The position numbers and the translations under genes are program-made. DNA of 64,000 nucleotides from a bacterium (GTDB lineage: Bacteria; Desulfobacterota; DSWW01): assembly GCA_028277985.1 (NCBI GenBank), contig JANQFG010000273.1:95743-159742 (forward strand). The letters run 5' to 3'. Below are positions 17,901 to 27,157 of the stretch, piece after piece; position 1 is the stretch's first letter; each line of letters opens with the position of its first letter. Under the pieces are notes generated by a model that did no database searches, was not told where the DNA came from, and worked only from the letters and a program-made list of their open reading frames with translations.

Positions 17901-18345
17901 ACGCCTCGGATCGTAGCCTCAGGTCCGCGTCCCCGTCGATCTCCTCGAACGCGAGGTCCACATTCGCCTCGACCGGCCGCTCCCGCAGCAGACGGGCGCA
18001 GAAAGCGTGGATCGTCCCAATGAAGACCTGTTCGATGTTGGCCAGGGCTCTGGCGAGTCGCTCTCCTTCCTCCTCGCCTGCTTCGCGTACGGCTGACTCC
18101 AGCCTCACCTGGAAACGTGCCCGAAGCTCGGCCGCGGCCTTCCTGGTGAACGTCACGGCCGCCAGGTTGCCGATCTCCTCACACTTGCCCGCGGCCAGGA
18201 GCGCGACCATACGTTCCACCATGCTCGTCGTCTTGCCCGTGCCGGCGGCCGCTTCGACCAGCATGTTCCGGTCCAGATCCTCGACGATCCGATCCCGCTG
18301 ATCCTGATCGGCAGGCACCGGTGAACCGGGTCTATTCCGCGTCAT
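14965..18345 (-). CDS. addA: UvrD-type helicase/exonuclease, AddA-like
   Basis: 1126 residues. Walker A is AAAGTGKTT at residues 32-40. LLVDEFQDTDPVQAEVM is motif II and VVGDPKQSIYRFRRADI is motif III, both of superfamily 1A helicases. The C-terminal domain has a RecB-family PD-(D/E)XK nuclease signature: GVMDLAFEEPDG with Asp near 1058, then VDYKTD at 1070-1075. AddA-type subunits unwind and degrade double-strand ends for recombinational repair together with AddB. The partner gene lies directly upstream and overlaps by 14 bases. Length and domain order fit AddA (about 1150-1250). Confidence 0.85.
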   Translation of the reverse strand: MTRNRPGSPVPADQDQRDRIVEDLDRNMLVEAAAGTGKTTSMVERMVALLAAGKCEEIGNLAAVTFTRKAAAELRARFQVRLESAVREAGEEEGERLARALANIEQVFIGTIHAFCARLLRERPVEANVDLAFEEIDGDADLRLRSEAWDELTADLLFEDTAGLRSRLDRLGLTVEDLEGAFVRFADFPDVDEWPAPEEAAEGLDLTGARAALEEYVAHMRRMGPDLPLRSGNDSLIPQFKRLPRIISHYEDLSTPSHLMEVLALFDRKGRVVQKEWMQEGRFSRDDAKREEARWEKFREDVVGPALRAWHEIRYATILRVLFRAREIYDRLRAQAGLLNFQDLLIKAAELLRDKPHVRRYFAGRFRYLLVDEFQDTDPVQAEVMMLLTATDSGETEWRKCIPRPGSLFVVGDPKQSIYRFRRADIVTYNEVKSMIRRGSERGEEGILLELSVNFRTTDGIIEWVNQVFEPAKEEPEDATVTSDRFPARDSEESPRYVPLQPGRPGGNEGELTGLYALSIPEEYSNADQAIEYEADRIARTIRAAIDSGMTPDDFMIVTYKRKHLSQYARKLQDLGIPNQVSGGTLLNEVDELRLLHLCLRAVIYPDDPVCLLAVLRSELFGVSDTALYAFKKAGGRFSYREPLPEKGLADAETEAFRDAFERLRRYARWLARLPVPTALEKIVAHLGLLVLAGSRPGGDVEAGSLAKAIEILRDAQTRMWTSEQAVEGLGELVHAETAYDGISVRSGERPLVRIMNLHKVKGLEAPVVFLASPSGDYDHGVQTHIDRSGNRTLGHMLVQGPKRGYQQPVLAQPKEWEEVAERERAFSAAEALRLRYVAATRAGRALIVSRRLGKGKKRWSPWKAFEPFLDDGAELPDPGPRSCPERNRRPLTEMEIEETRQGLSNRLEAASGHTLEVIAAKRYALETAPSLGSSPLQPLPEGDRWLSPNSGPNSDQGLQDHEDGEHGVEWGTVIHTLLQVAMENPGADLAEVAKAAVLEQDLDLAVATTAVEAVKAVMKAEIWQRALASRRRLVEVPFEILMEREGAVPALVRGVMDLAFEEPDGWVIVDYKTDSLPGGKPEALVAKYAPQVRLYAETWTRITGAKVKELGLYFSRADRFVPVEF

Positions 18346-21300
18346 ATCCTCTCAGTCTCCGAAACCCTTCGAGGGGTTTGTTCTCCCGGTTCTTGAGCTT
18401 GCGCTCGGACGCCTCGGCAGCTGCGTCCCGATTCCCAAAGGCTTCCTTGTAGTCGCTGTAGCCGACGTCTCCGGCATCGTCCGTAAAAGGAAAGGCACCC
18501 CGCGCGAGCATCTCGCAAAGGCTCCCGAGCACACGAACCCCTTCCGCCAGCTCAGGCGCGGTCCAATCGACCCTTTCACCGTGTTCGCGCGTGGTCGGGA
18601 AGAAGTAACCGAACCGGTCGACCGCAGCATCCGGCGACACGGCTTCCTTCAGGCGACTCTCGGCCATTCGCATGTACAGGGCATTCTGTACGATTCTGCC
18701 GCCCTGAAACGGATCCTCGAGTGTACCCGCCCTGTCTCTCCGGTATTTCCAGCTGCTTCCCGTCTTGTAGTCCCAGACCGAGTATCGATTCCCACCGGCA
18801 CCGGCGACCTCATCGATCCGGTCGATCCGGCCCCTGGCGCGCAGAGTCAGGCCAGCTCCAAGCTGCAGGCTGACCGGATCCGGTGTGTCCAGGGGTGTTC
18901 CCTGCCCCTCGGGCAACAGCCCGACGGAGGCCTCGAAGCAGAAAGGCCTGCTCTCGCGGCAGAATCTCTCCTCTTCCTGAAGGAAGATACGGGATGCAAG
19001 CCGCAAATCCATGGCCTCCCGTTCGTAGGCGATCCGGGACGGGATGGGTTTGTTGTCCCTCCACCATGCAACCTCTGCTTCCAGCATCTGCATCAGCAGC
19101 TGCTCGTCCCTCTGGAAGTCCGGAAGGAGATCCTGCTCACGCAGACGGTGCATGAACTTTCGAAACACTGCATGAAGGAGCTGGCCTCTCTCGGCAGGAT
19201 CGAGCCAGATCCTTGGATCCATCTGAATCTCATCCGGAGGCCGGATGCCGAGAACGTACCGGAAGAAATACTCCATCGGACAGGCACCCGCCGTCTCGAG
19301 CGCGCTCGCGGAAAGGATGGGGCCGTCGGGCCGGGTGGGATCCAGATCCTCGCCCGCCTCCGGCACAAATCCGTCATATTCCGTGAAGGCGTCGCTGGCC
19401 CTTGCCTCACGCGCGACAAACCCCCTCCCGAGGTGGGGGAAGCTGCGGACGATCACCTTCTCCGGATCAAGGATTCCATCCCCCTCACACATCCACCGGA
19501 TCCAGGACTCGGTCAGGTCGAGACAACGGTCCGGACGGCTCGGCGCAAAGGATGCGGCCTCGGGAATCGACCGGATCAGGTCATCCTGGTCCCCCTGCGG
19601 ATCTCTGGCAAGGACCCGATAGGCGTCGAGCACAACCGGGCTCGGGAACATCTCCCGGTCATCGGTCAGGCTTCGACAGCAGTAGCTCAGCGTCACTTTG
19701 CCGCGCAGGCGGGCCTGGAGCCGCGCAAACCCCTGAGTGGTTCGTTCCAGGCGGCTCGCCGCAGTGGGCAGATCTCCGGATACTTTGCGCCTCTCTCCGT
19801 CGAGAAGAATGGGATCCTGCAGGCCTGAACCGGGGAACCGACTGTCATCAAGGCCCACGATAAAGATGTGGCTCCGGCCCGAGTGCCCGCCGCCCTGGAC
19901 CGGAGCAACGTGAAAACGTCCTGGTTGAGGCCGCTCTCCGCGGACAGGCGAAGTCAGGCATCTTTCCTCCAGCCATTTCCGAATGTCCAGCCCCTCCACC
20001 TCCTCCTCGCCGATCCACTCGGCGAGTGCCTGGATCTCGTCTACGAGCTTCTTGCGAACGAATTCGTCGAACCGGTTGGTATGACGGGTATGCCGATCAA
20101 GGAAGGCCTGCGCCGCTTCCAGGAGGTCCTTCTGGTGAACCACCCTTTCCGGCGTGTTCGACAGAAGTCCGTGCACGAACTCACGGCTCGCCTTCAGGCC
20201 TTTCAATCTACTTGTCAGTCGTAACGGTTCGTCGCCTGCGTTTTCGCCTTCCTCGTCGCTCAATCGACCCGATGCCAGCCTTCTCTCGACCGCATCGATC
20301 GCTTCGTCGATTTTCGTCAGATACCGCGACCGCCCGCTGCCGATCGGAACCGCCCGCAGACGCCGGGCCGGTTCGGCGAAGCCGGAGATTCCCTCTTCAG
20401 CCGGCTCGATCCTGAGGAGCCCTTCCAGAATCATCCGGACCAGGATCGCCTGGGGATACCCTTCGTGCATCCAGGAGAGCCACCCGAGCAGCGCCCGCGC
20501 CGGGCGGCCGTAACGGGCAGGGACTCCTTCCGCAAAGGTTGCCGGCAGAGAGTCTCCGTCATCATCGTCCGTCAATCTCGAAGTGATCTCGTAGATCAAT
20601 GGAACATACGTGGCCGCATCCGCGTGGAGGATCTCCACCTCATCAAAGGGGATCCCCGCTTCGAGACAGCGCCGCAACACTTCGCGCACCTCGTTCACTT
20701 CACCCAGGGCCCGGAAGATCCCGTTCACAACCGGCAGTTCGGGGGGATCCACGGGAAGGACGATCCTTTGCTCCTCCGGCGTGCTCTCCAGGAAGTCCCT
20801 CTCCAACCTTCGAAGATCCTCTGCCAGATCCTCGGGGACCAGGATCAGGCTCTCTTCGGGCACAGCCCCGGGCTCGCGCTGCAGCCTTCGAGTCGCCAGG
20901 CGCAGCAGCTCTGCATTGTCCATCAGCCGCTCCGCCTCGAGGACTCTCTCGAATTCCTTCAGGAGCCGTCCGAGCTCCTCCCCCTTCCGCTTCACCTCAA
21001 AAGAGCCCGGACGGATGTCGGAGCTTTTCAGGCCCGAAAGTCGCAGATCGCTAACCGACCGTGCGAGTGTTTGGGTCAGCCCGGGGCTCGGCTCCAAGCG
21101 GGTCGTATACCCGCCGCCGGCCGCCCTCAGTCGCCCGAACAAGCGACCGACCAGAACCTCGACACCCACCCCACGGAGGAAGCGCAGGCCCTTCGCGGCC
21201 ATTTCCCCCGAAGTCAGGTCGAGAACCATGTGCTGAAGGGTTTTCACCCTTACGTTCAATACGGGCTGTCCCGAACGGGCGACGGCATCCAGCCACTGGA

Positions 21301-21400
21301 AACCGACACGCCTCGAAGGCGCAAGCAGCCATTTCTCCTCGAGGACCCGATCCCTGCAGATGTCGCGGAGTGCATGGGTGAATGTGTTCAGCTGTTTCAT
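18332..21400 (-). CDS. addB: AddB-like helicase-nuclease subunit with PD-(D/E)XK domain
   Basis: 1022 residues. The N-terminal half is an inactivated helicase-like region with little motif conservation, as in AddB. HIFIVGLDDSRFPGSGLQDP resembles the AddB helicase-like motif. The C-terminal nuclease shows ACPMEYFFRYVLGI, GQLLHAVFRKFM, ARGRIDRID and YSVWDYKTG, the catalytic Asp and Lys region. Known AddB proteins hold a 4Fe-4S cluster with one Cys before the nuclease and three after it. Here the first Cys (ACPMEY) is present but I see no C-terminal CxxC cluster, so the iron-sulfur staple may be missing. Translationally coupled to the addA-like gene. Confidence 0.8.
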   Translation of the reverse strand: MKQLNTFTHALRDICRDRVLEEKWLLAPSRRVGFQWLDAVARSGQPVLNVRVKTLQHMVLDLTSGEMAAKGLRFLRGVGVEVLVGRLFGRLRAAGGGYTTRLEPSPGLTQTLARSVSDLRLSGLKSSDIRPGSFEVKRKGEELGRLLKEFERVLEAERLMDNAELLRLATRRLQREPGAVPEESLILVPEDLAEDLRRLERDFLESTPEEQRIVLPVDPPELPVVNGIFRALGEVNEVREVLRRCLEAGIPFDEVEILHADAATYVPLIYEITSRLTDDDDGDSLPATFAEGVPARYGRPARALLGWLSWMHEGYPQAILVRMILEGLLRIEPAEEGISGFAEPARRLRAVPIGSGRSRYLTKIDEAIDAVERRLASGRLSDEEGENAGDEPLRLTSRLKGLKASREFVHGLLSNTPERVVHQKDLLEAAQAFLDRHTRHTNRFDEFVRKKLVDEIQALAEWIGEEEVEGLDIRKWLEERCLTSPVRGERPQPGRFHVAPVQGGGHSGRSHIFIVGLDDSRFPGSGLQDPILLDGERRKVSGDLPTAASRLERTTQGFARLQARLRGKVTLSYCCRSLTDDREMFPSPVVLDAYRVLARDPQGDQDDLIRSIPEAASFAPSRPDRCLDLTESWIRWMCEGDGILDPEKVIVRSFPHLGRGFVAREARASDAFTEYDGFVPEAGEDLDPTRPDGPILSASALETAGACPMEYFFRYVLGIRPPDEIQMDPRIWLDPAERGQLLHAVFRKFMHRLREQDLLPDFQRDEQLLMQMLEAEVAWWRDNKPIPSRIAYEREAMDLRLASRIFLQEEERFCRESRPFCFEASVGLLPEGQGTPLDTPDPVSLQLGAGLTLRARGRIDRIDEVAGAGGNRYSVWDYKTGSSWKYRRDRAGTLEDPFQGGRIVQNALYMRMAESRLKEAVSPDAAVDRFGYFFPTTREHGERVDWTAPELAEGVRVLGSLCEMLARGAFPFTDDAGDVGYSDYKEAFGNRDAAAEASERKLKNRENKPLEGFRRLRGYDAE

Positions 21401-21532
21401 GGAGGATACTCTACTACTCGATAGGCTACAGGCTCAAGGGCCGGACCGCACAGGGGCGCGAGGGATTGATTCAGCGGAGCCGAAAACAGAAGATGGTCCA
21501 CTATCAGACCTCGAACAAGAGCTGAGGCCACT

Positions 21533-22462
21533 ATGGGTATCCAACCGAACGCGCGAGGAAGGGTGACTGCCAACGGGCTCCGGATCTATTACGAGTCTTT
21601 CGGCTACCCGGCCGATCCTTCGGTTCTGCTCATCATCGGAATGGATGAGCAGTGCACCGCCTGGTTCCCGTACTTCTACGAGCCGATCGTAGAGGCCGGT
21701 TTCCATGTCGTTCGCTTCGACAACCGGGACTGCGGTCTCTCTGAATGGATTGCGGATTGGGATGAGAACCACCCTTATCGCCTGGAGGACATGGCGAACG
21801 ATGCCGTGGGCCTGCTCGATGCCCTGGACATCGAAGATGCGCACATCGTCGGCGCTTCCATGGGGGGAATGATCGCCCAGCAAATCGCGATCCGCCATCC
21901 GGATCGAACGCGGACCCTCACCTCCATCGCTTCCTCGGCATTTCCCCTGGATCCGGATCCGGAGGTTCAACCCTCTATCGATGTGGCGAAGCACCAGGCC
22001 CTCCACGAGGATCTGGTGTCGAGGTTCCCGAATCACCTGACGGTGCCCGCCGAAACCATCGAGTTTCGCCTGGGTGCGGCCAGGGTTTTTGCCGGCACCC
22101 GGTTCCCCTTTGACGAGGCGTTCCAGCGGGAGGCGATGAGAGAAAACATCCTGGACCGACGGGGGTTCAATCCCCAGGCACAGCCACATCAGCTCGCCGC
22201 GGTTCTCGCATCCGGCTCTCGTCTTGAGGAACTGGGACGGGTCTCTGTTCCTACACTGATCCTCCACGGAACGGAGGACCCTCTGGTACCGCCGGGCCAC
22301 GGCGCCAAATGCGCCGCCCACATTCCGGGCGCCAGGCTCGTCTGGATGGAGGGGATCGGCCACGAGTTGCCGGTCGGCATCATGCCCCAGGTGCACGAAG
22401 AACTCCTGGCGCTTTTCCGAAGACGCCGTCATCCCTTCGAAGCTTGTCCCCGCAGGCAGTAG
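21533..22462 (+). CDS. Alpha/beta-hydrolase
   Basis: 309 residues. The order of elements is that of the alpha/beta-hydrolase fold: FDNRDCGLSEW after strand 4, the nucleophile elbow GASMGG (Ser near residue 109), LILHGTEDPLVP with the acidic residue, and GIGHEL with the catalytic His. NRDCGLS resembles esterase and dihydrocoumarin-type hydrolases. No signal peptide is present. It is divergent from the addB gene and convergent with the porin gene, so it is probably transcribed alone. The substrate is unknown; ester or small-lipid hydrolysis is likely. Confidence 0.85.
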   Translation: MGIQPNARGRVTANGLRIYYESFGYPADPSVLLIIGMDEQCTAWFPYFYEPIVEAGFHVVRFDNRDCGLSEWIADWDENHPYRLEDMANDAVGLLDALDIEDAHIVGASMGGMIAQQIAIRHPDRTRTLTSIASSAFPLDPDPEVQPSIDVAKHQALHEDLVSRFPNHLTVPAETIEFRLGAARVFAGTRFPFDEAFQREAMRENILDRRGFNPQAQPHQLAAVLASGSRLEELGRVSVPTLILHGTEDPLVPPGHGAKCAAHIPGARLVWMEGIGHELPVGIMPQVHEELLALFRRRRHPFEACPRRQ

Positions 22463-22495
22463 GCGGGGAGCAGGGATCCATCGGCATAGTCCTGG

Positions 22496-22530
22496 ACATT
22501 GCGAGGGAGCGAATGCGACCGAAGCAATCC
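22496..22530. repeat. REP-like palindrome of the ATTGCGAG...GCAAT type
   Basis: ACATTGCGAGGGAGCGAA followed by TGCGACCGAAGCAATCC forms an imperfect palindrome in the gap between two convergent genes. It resembles the ATTGCGAG(G)AGCGAA...GAAGCAAT extragenic repeats known from many bacterial genomes. Two related elements lie at 61761-61784 and 61802-61832. Confidence 0.6.
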
Positions 22531-22531
22531 C

Positions 22532-23923
22532 CTAGAAGCTGTACGTCAGGTCCAAGAACAGCCGGTCATTCGCCGAAACGTTCTTGAACCTTCCCTTGTC
22601 GCCGGACTGGTAGAAGACCACACCCCCCATGATCGCAATCGCATCCGTGATGTCGTATTCGAGGGCCAGCCGCTCAAAGGCGCCATCGTCCGCCTTGACG
22701 CCGAAGGTGGACGCCACCACGAACAGGGTGAGGGTCTCGTTCAGGAAGTCTCTCACGAACCGAAAGGCCCATTGAAACTCGTTCTCCCGTACTTCATCCC
22801 CAGGGAGCTCGAGCAGCGGATCGTGGTCGAAAATGTGCCGGTTCACAGCCTCGATGCTGATGATGGTTTCTCGAAAGCCCGCATATTCCAGTCCTCCGCC
22901 CACATCGAGCCTCCAGTAATCCACACCGGGCGTGTTCGAGTATTCCAATCCTTCAAACAGGGCAATTTCGCCTTTCAACAGCCAGTTGCCTAGTGCCACG
23001 TTACCTTCCGCCCCAAACATGTGAGTGCGTGCGTGCTTCAGCACCCGCCTCTCCTGCGGCCCCGGAGAAACCACGAACGCATGGGGCTGGTCTTCATAGA
23101 CATAGGCCCAGTGGAAGCCCAGGTCCCAGCCGCTGAAATTCCCCAGCAGTGCGACCGCCCATTCCGCGTCATCGAACTCGAAGCCGTTGTCCGGGCTCTC
23201 TTCCGTCGGCATCCGCATGGGGAAGGGGAAGAAATCGCTGCCGAACGCGGGTCGCTTGCTGAAGCGGATCTCCGGAATCCACATGCCGCTCAGGTCCCAG
23301 CTCCCGAAAAAATAGTCCAGCTTGAGCATGGTCACCGGCAGGCGCAAAACATCGAGGTCGGTAAGGCCGGGAAGCCTCAAGTCGAGCGGATTCAGCACGT
23401 CGGTCACGCGGATATTGAACAGGGGGCCCCAGACAACGATCTGGCGTCCGATTTTCACATCCAGCTTCTTCGTCAGGCTCCCTTGAACGAATGTGTCGAG
23501 AACTTCGAATTCCTTCTCGTAGTCGTCGAGAACCTCGTGCGTATAGTCATCTCTGCCGCGCAGCACGTACACCAGATCGTAGAAACCCCGGACGCTCGCC
23601 TGGGCCTGCCAGGCAGGGGAGATCCTCTTCTTCAGTGTCACCTCTCCCTCCGGGCGGACCATCGTGAACCCATTCCAGGGGGACGAAGCATCGGGCGAGA
23701 AATTGAACGTGGTGGTAAAGGTGATCTCTCCATCGAGGCTCCAACCCGAAGGCTCGTCTTCACTCACCTCCTCCCGGGTAACCTCTTCACCCCCCTCCTC
23801 CTCGAACCCATCCAGGAATCCGTCCATCTCTTCCTGGGCCTGCGCAAAGGTATCCTGCCCGCAGAAGACGGTGGCGAAGGATCCCATGATGACCAGGAAG
23901 GCGAGCAAAAAGACTTTGTTCAT
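22532..23923 (-). CDS. DUF1302-like outer-membrane porin
   Basis: 463 residues with a signal peptide (MNKVFLLAFLVIMGSFATVF) and a short acidic linker (EEMDGFLDGFEEEGGEE). Alternating amphipathic strands run to a C-terminal Phe (DLTYSF), as expected of an outer-membrane barrel. KIGRQIVVWGPLFNIRVTD, followed by a DVLNPLDLR motif, is typical of the DUF1302 family. Such barrels are commonly encoded beside MMPL/RND exporters and LolA-like or DUF1329 proteins. That is the case here: the LolA-like gene lies 13 bases upstream, so the barrel is probably the outer-membrane part of a lipid or hydrophobic-substrate route. It is last in the operon. Confidence 0.75.
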   Translation of the reverse strand: MNKVFLLAFLVIMGSFATVFCGQDTFAQAQEEMDGFLDGFEEEGGEEVTREEVSEDEPSGWSLDGEITFTTTFNFSPDASSPWNGFTMVRPEGEVTLKKRISPAWQAQASVRGFYDLVYVLRGRDDYTHEVLDDYEKEFEVLDTFVQGSLTKKLDVKIGRQIVVWGPLFNIRVTDVLNPLDLRLPGLTDLDVLRLPVTMLKLDYFFGSWDLSGMWIPEIRFSKRPAFGSDFFPFPMRMPTEESPDNGFEFDDAEWAVALLGNFSGWDLGFHWAYVYEDQPHAFVVSPGPQERRVLKHARTHMFGAEGNVALGNWLLKGEIALFEGLEYSNTPGVDYWRLDVGGGLEYAGFRETIISIEAVNRHIFDHDPLLELPGDEVRENEFQWAFRFVRDFLNETLTLFVVASTFGVKADDGAFERLALEYDITDAIAIMGGVVFYQSGDKGRFKNVSANDRLFLDLTYSF

Positions 23924-23936
23924 CGTCCCTTTTGGT

Positions 23937-24767
23937 TTACAGCCCTTTTTCCATCCTGCGGATGGTGAACATGTCCAGATCCAGGCTCTGGTTGTACTTC
24001 ACGTTGTCGAGGGTCAGAATCGTCTTGTGTACCCTGGTCTTCCCTTTCTTCTTGGTCACCAGGGTGTCGGTAGCCGTCCAGATGCCGTCGATCTGCTCGA
24101 TTTTCCGAAGATCCACATACTTCAAATAGCCGCCATCCTTTTCCCAGCGGATGGCCCGGACGACCATGTCGATGTCCTGTTGAACGAAAAGGAGCGATTT
24201 CGTATAGCCCGTCTCATCGATCTCCTCTTTCGACCGCGGAATGGACCAGATCCGCCACACCTTCTTGTCCCTCACTTCCCCTTCCTTGCCCTTCTCATAG
24301 AAAGTGAAGTCGTATTTTTCCAGATCCAGGGACGTCATGTCGGCATAGTTGAGGTCCGACCCCATGAAGCTCCCGCTCTTGTCCGCCGTTGCGATTCGCT
24401 TCGTCTTGCGCAAGGCGGGCAGGTACAGCCACTGGTCGTCATCCCTCTCGGGCGCATCGTAGTCATACGTCAGGAAAGCCGTGTCCTTTACGTCCGCCGG
24501 GTGGAGGAAGAACATCAGGCGGTACTTGTCCTCGCCCTTGTATTTCGAAAACCTCGCAATCTTCCGGATCCTCTCCTGATTCCTCTTGTCGATCAGGATC
24601 ATCTTCACGTCCGCCGTCTCGTTGTCACCGTCATCCCTGGCATCCACCCTCTCCATGATGGCCCGGGCCTCTGGATCATCCCCGGCCATCGCGAGAGCGG
24701 ACATCCCAACCCACAGAGCCAGGACGAGAACACCGACGAGGCACCTTCCCACTGCCCATTTCATCAT
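23937..24767 (-). CDS. LolA-like outer-membrane lipoprotein-sorting protein
   Basis: 276 residues with a signal peptide (VGVLVLALWVGMSALAMAG). The mature protein has RNQERIRKIARFSKYKGEDK, DTAFLTYDY, DDDQWLYLPALRKTKRI and FMGSDLNYADM. These are characteristic of the LolA-like periplasmic family found with RND exporters. The fold is an open half-barrel that carries a lipid-like ligand across the periplasm. It overlaps the MMPL exporter gene by 4 bases (ATGA), so the exporter, carrier and porin appear coupled. Confidence 0.85.
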   Translation of the reverse strand: MMKWAVGRCLVGVLVLALWVGMSALAMAGDDPEARAIMERVDARDDGDNETADVKMILIDKRNQERIRKIARFSKYKGEDKYRLMFFLHPADVKDTAFLTYDYDAPERDDDQWLYLPALRKTKRIATADKSGSFMGSDLNYADMTSLDLEKYDFTFYEKGKEGEVRDKKVWRIWSIPRSKEEIDETGYTKSLLFVQQDIDMVVRAIRWEKDGGYLKYVDLRKIEQIDGIWTATDTLVTKKKGKTRVHKTILTLDNVKYNQSLDLDMFTIRRMEKGL

Positions 24768-27157
24768 CGAACCCCCTTGTTCCTGTTCACCACGACCATG
24801 AGAGCCGGCGAAATGAAATAGTCGGAAAGCAGCGCGAGCACGATGGCCGTGCCCGTGAGAAGGCCGAACTTGGAAACATTGTTCATCTCGGCCAAGATGA
24901 AAACAAAAAAGCCGATCGACAGGACACAGGACGTGACCAGCATGGCCCGGCCCGCCGTGTGCATGGTCTTCTGAACGGCCAGAACGGCATCCCCGCTCTG
25001 CTCGAAATACCTTCTGAAATTGTGCATGAAGTGAATCGTATCATCCACGGCAAGGCCGATGGCGATGTTCGCCACCAGCATGGTGAACAGATTCAGTTCA
25101 ATCTGAAAGAGTCCCATGATTCCAAGAGTGATCACGATGGGCGCAAGATTGGGGATCATGCTGAGAAGCCCGATCCGGATCTTCCCGATCAGGAGAACCA
25201 TGAAGAAGGTGATGACGATCAAGGCGTAGGTGTAGCTTCTGACCATGCTGTTGGCCGCGTTCGCCATGGTCCGAAACAGGATGACACCCATGCCTGTCAG
25301 GGTGACCTCTTCGTGTTTGTACTTCGTATCGAAATGACCCCTGATGATCTCCAGGAACTTCGCGTAGGCAACCGCATCTTCGTAGGGCACTTTCATGATG
25401 AGGTTCGCCTTTGAAAACTGGCTGTCTACGAAGTCTTCCGTGTCATCCGAACCGCTGTTTTCAAAGAGCAAGAGCTCCTGGGCGATCAGGTTCGCGTCGT
25501 CCGGAATCGAATAGAACTCCTCCAGGTTCCGGTTCAACGCCCGGTTGCTCTCCTTGAGAATGGTGGTGATCGACCAGGCCTTTCCGACAAAGATCTCGTC
25601 CAGCTCCAGGGTCTCGAGATATGCGCACGTCTCATCCATCCGCTTGAGCAACTCCGGATCGTAAAGGCCGTTCGCCTTTCCGGTATCGATGATCGCGGAG
25701 ATGTTCAGCGTTCCGCGCATCTCCTCGTTGATCTTCTCGGTTGCGATACGTATGGAATTCTCTTTTGGAAACCATCTCAACATGTCATGACCGAAGTCGA
25801 TCTTCGGGATGTAGAAGATGGAAACACCAATGACCAGAAAAGATACAGCCAGGATCGGAACGGGGTATCCCGTAGAGAATCGAGCGACGCCCGCAAGCAG
25901 CCTGTCCATGGCTGTGATTTCGGGGTCTCTATTCTTCGCATTCGAGGATCGTATGGGCAGGATCGCGAGCAACACGGGCACGAGAATGATCGTATACAGC
26001 ATGGAGAGCAGAATCCCGGCGCCTCCAAAACGGCCCACATCCGCGATGGGCGCCACACTCGAAGTCGAGATGGAGAAGAGACCCGCAGCAGTCGTCACCG
26101 CCGTCATGACGATGGCGAGCCCCGAGTGGCCCAGTGCGTGTGCGATCGCCTCTTCCTTGTCGTCACTGCTGCGGTACTGCTGATAGAAGATAGAAAGGAG
26201 GTGAACCGAATAGCCGACGCTCACGGCCAGAATCAAGGAGGGAAGGATCTGTGTAGGCATCTTGATGGCAGCCCCGAAAGCGGCCATCAAGCCGAAAGTG
26301 GAAAGGAAGGAAACAATGATGATCAAAAGGGGGATGATCACCCCGGAGACCTTGCGAAACATCACGAACAGGAAGAGGACGATCGAGGCGAACGCGAATT
26401 TCACAAAGGTCTGCATGTCACGCTTGATAAATTGTTTCTGATAGTGGGTGATGGCCGCAGAGCCCGTGATGTACACCTCGAACCCGGAATCCCTGTATCT
26501 CTCCGTAGTCTGGTACACCGCGTGGACGGCTTCGCTGTTCTCCTGGGTCGTGAGAAATTCTCCTTCCACGGAATCCGATTCCTCGAACCCATCCATGATG
26601 TCGATTTCGTGTCCCACCGACGAATAGGTCTGGGTCTTGATGATGATCGTCGTGATCGTGCCGTCTTCGGACACGAGCGTATTCTCGTACATGGGGTTCG
26701 TCAGTGCGCGCTTCTTGATCTCGGAAAGCTCCTCGTCCGTCACGGGCCATTCTTCGAGAAGATCCTCCACGATCAGCGTGTCGCCTTCTCCGCGGGTATT
26801 GCGGGCATTGACGAGACTGGTGATCTCGTCCACGTAGGGCACCTTCTCGTCCAGCTCTTCGTGGAGGACTCTCAACTTGTCGAGAAACGCCCTGTCGAAT
26901 ACGTCCGGCGCGCTGACGGCGACCAGGATCAATTCGTCCCTGCCGAATTGTTCGCGAAAGGCGTTGTAATCGATCAGGCTCTGATCGTCGTTGTGCAGAA
27001 AGCCTTCATTGGAGATATCCAGGGTGAGTTTCGGAAGCTGGGAGAGAATCCCTGCAATCAGCAGGATCATGACGACCAGGGTCTTGTACTTGTGCTTGTA
27101 GATACGGTGCCCCAGGCGCTCGAACCATTCCTCTATCCGGTTCCTGATCATGGTCAT
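24764..27157 (-). CDS. MMPL/RND-superfamily exporter
   Basis: 797 residues with two symmetrical halves, each one TM helix, a periplasmic domain and five further TM helices. LILAVSVGYSVHLLSIFY and ANIAIGLAVDDTIHFMHNFR are the TM4 and TM10 proton-relay segments; the second keeps the VDD acidic pair, the first has GYSVH. The length fits the hydrophobe/lipid exporter group rather than drug pumps (about 1050). With the LolA-like carrier and DUF1302-like barrel it probably moves a lipid or other hydrophobic molecule toward the outer membrane. It is the first gene of the three-gene minus-strand operon. Confidence 0.87.
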   Translation of the reverse strand: MTMIRNRIEEWFERLGHRIYKHKYKTLVVMILLIAGILSQLPKLTLDISNEGFLHNDDQSLIDYNAFREQFGRDELILVAVSAPDVFDRAFLDKLRVLHEELDEKVPYVDEITSLVNARNTRGEGDTLIVEDLLEEWPVTDEELSEIKKRALTNPMYENTLVSEDGTITTIIIKTQTYSSVGHEIDIMDGFEESDSVEGEFLTTQENSEAVHAVYQTTERYRDSGFEVYITGSAAITHYQKQFIKRDMQTFVKFAFASIVLFLFVMFRKVSGVIIPLLIIIVSFLSTFGLMAAFGAAIKMPTQILPSLILAVSVGYSVHLLSIFYQQYRSSDDKEEAIAHALGHSGLAIVMTAVTTAAGLFSISTSSVAPIADVGRFGGAGILLSMLYTIILVPVLLAILPIRSSNAKNRDPEITAMDRLLAGVARFSTGYPVPILAVSFLVIGVSIFYIPKIDFGHDMLRWFPKENSIRIATEKINEEMRGTLNISAIIDTGKANGLYDPELLKRMDETCAYLETLELDEIFVGKAWSITTILKESNRALNRNLEEFYSIPDDANLIAQELLLFENSGSDDTEDFVDSQFSKANLIMKVPYEDAVAYAKFLEIIRGHFDTKYKHEEVTLTGMGVILFRTMANAANSMVRSYTYALIVITFFMVLLIGKIRIGLLSMIPNLAPIVITLGIMGLFQIELNLFTMLVANIAIGLAVDDTIHFMHNFRRYFEQSGDAVLAVQKTMHTAGRAMLVTSCVLSIGFFVFILAEMNNVSKFGLLTGTAIVLALLSDYFISPALMVVVNRNKGVR

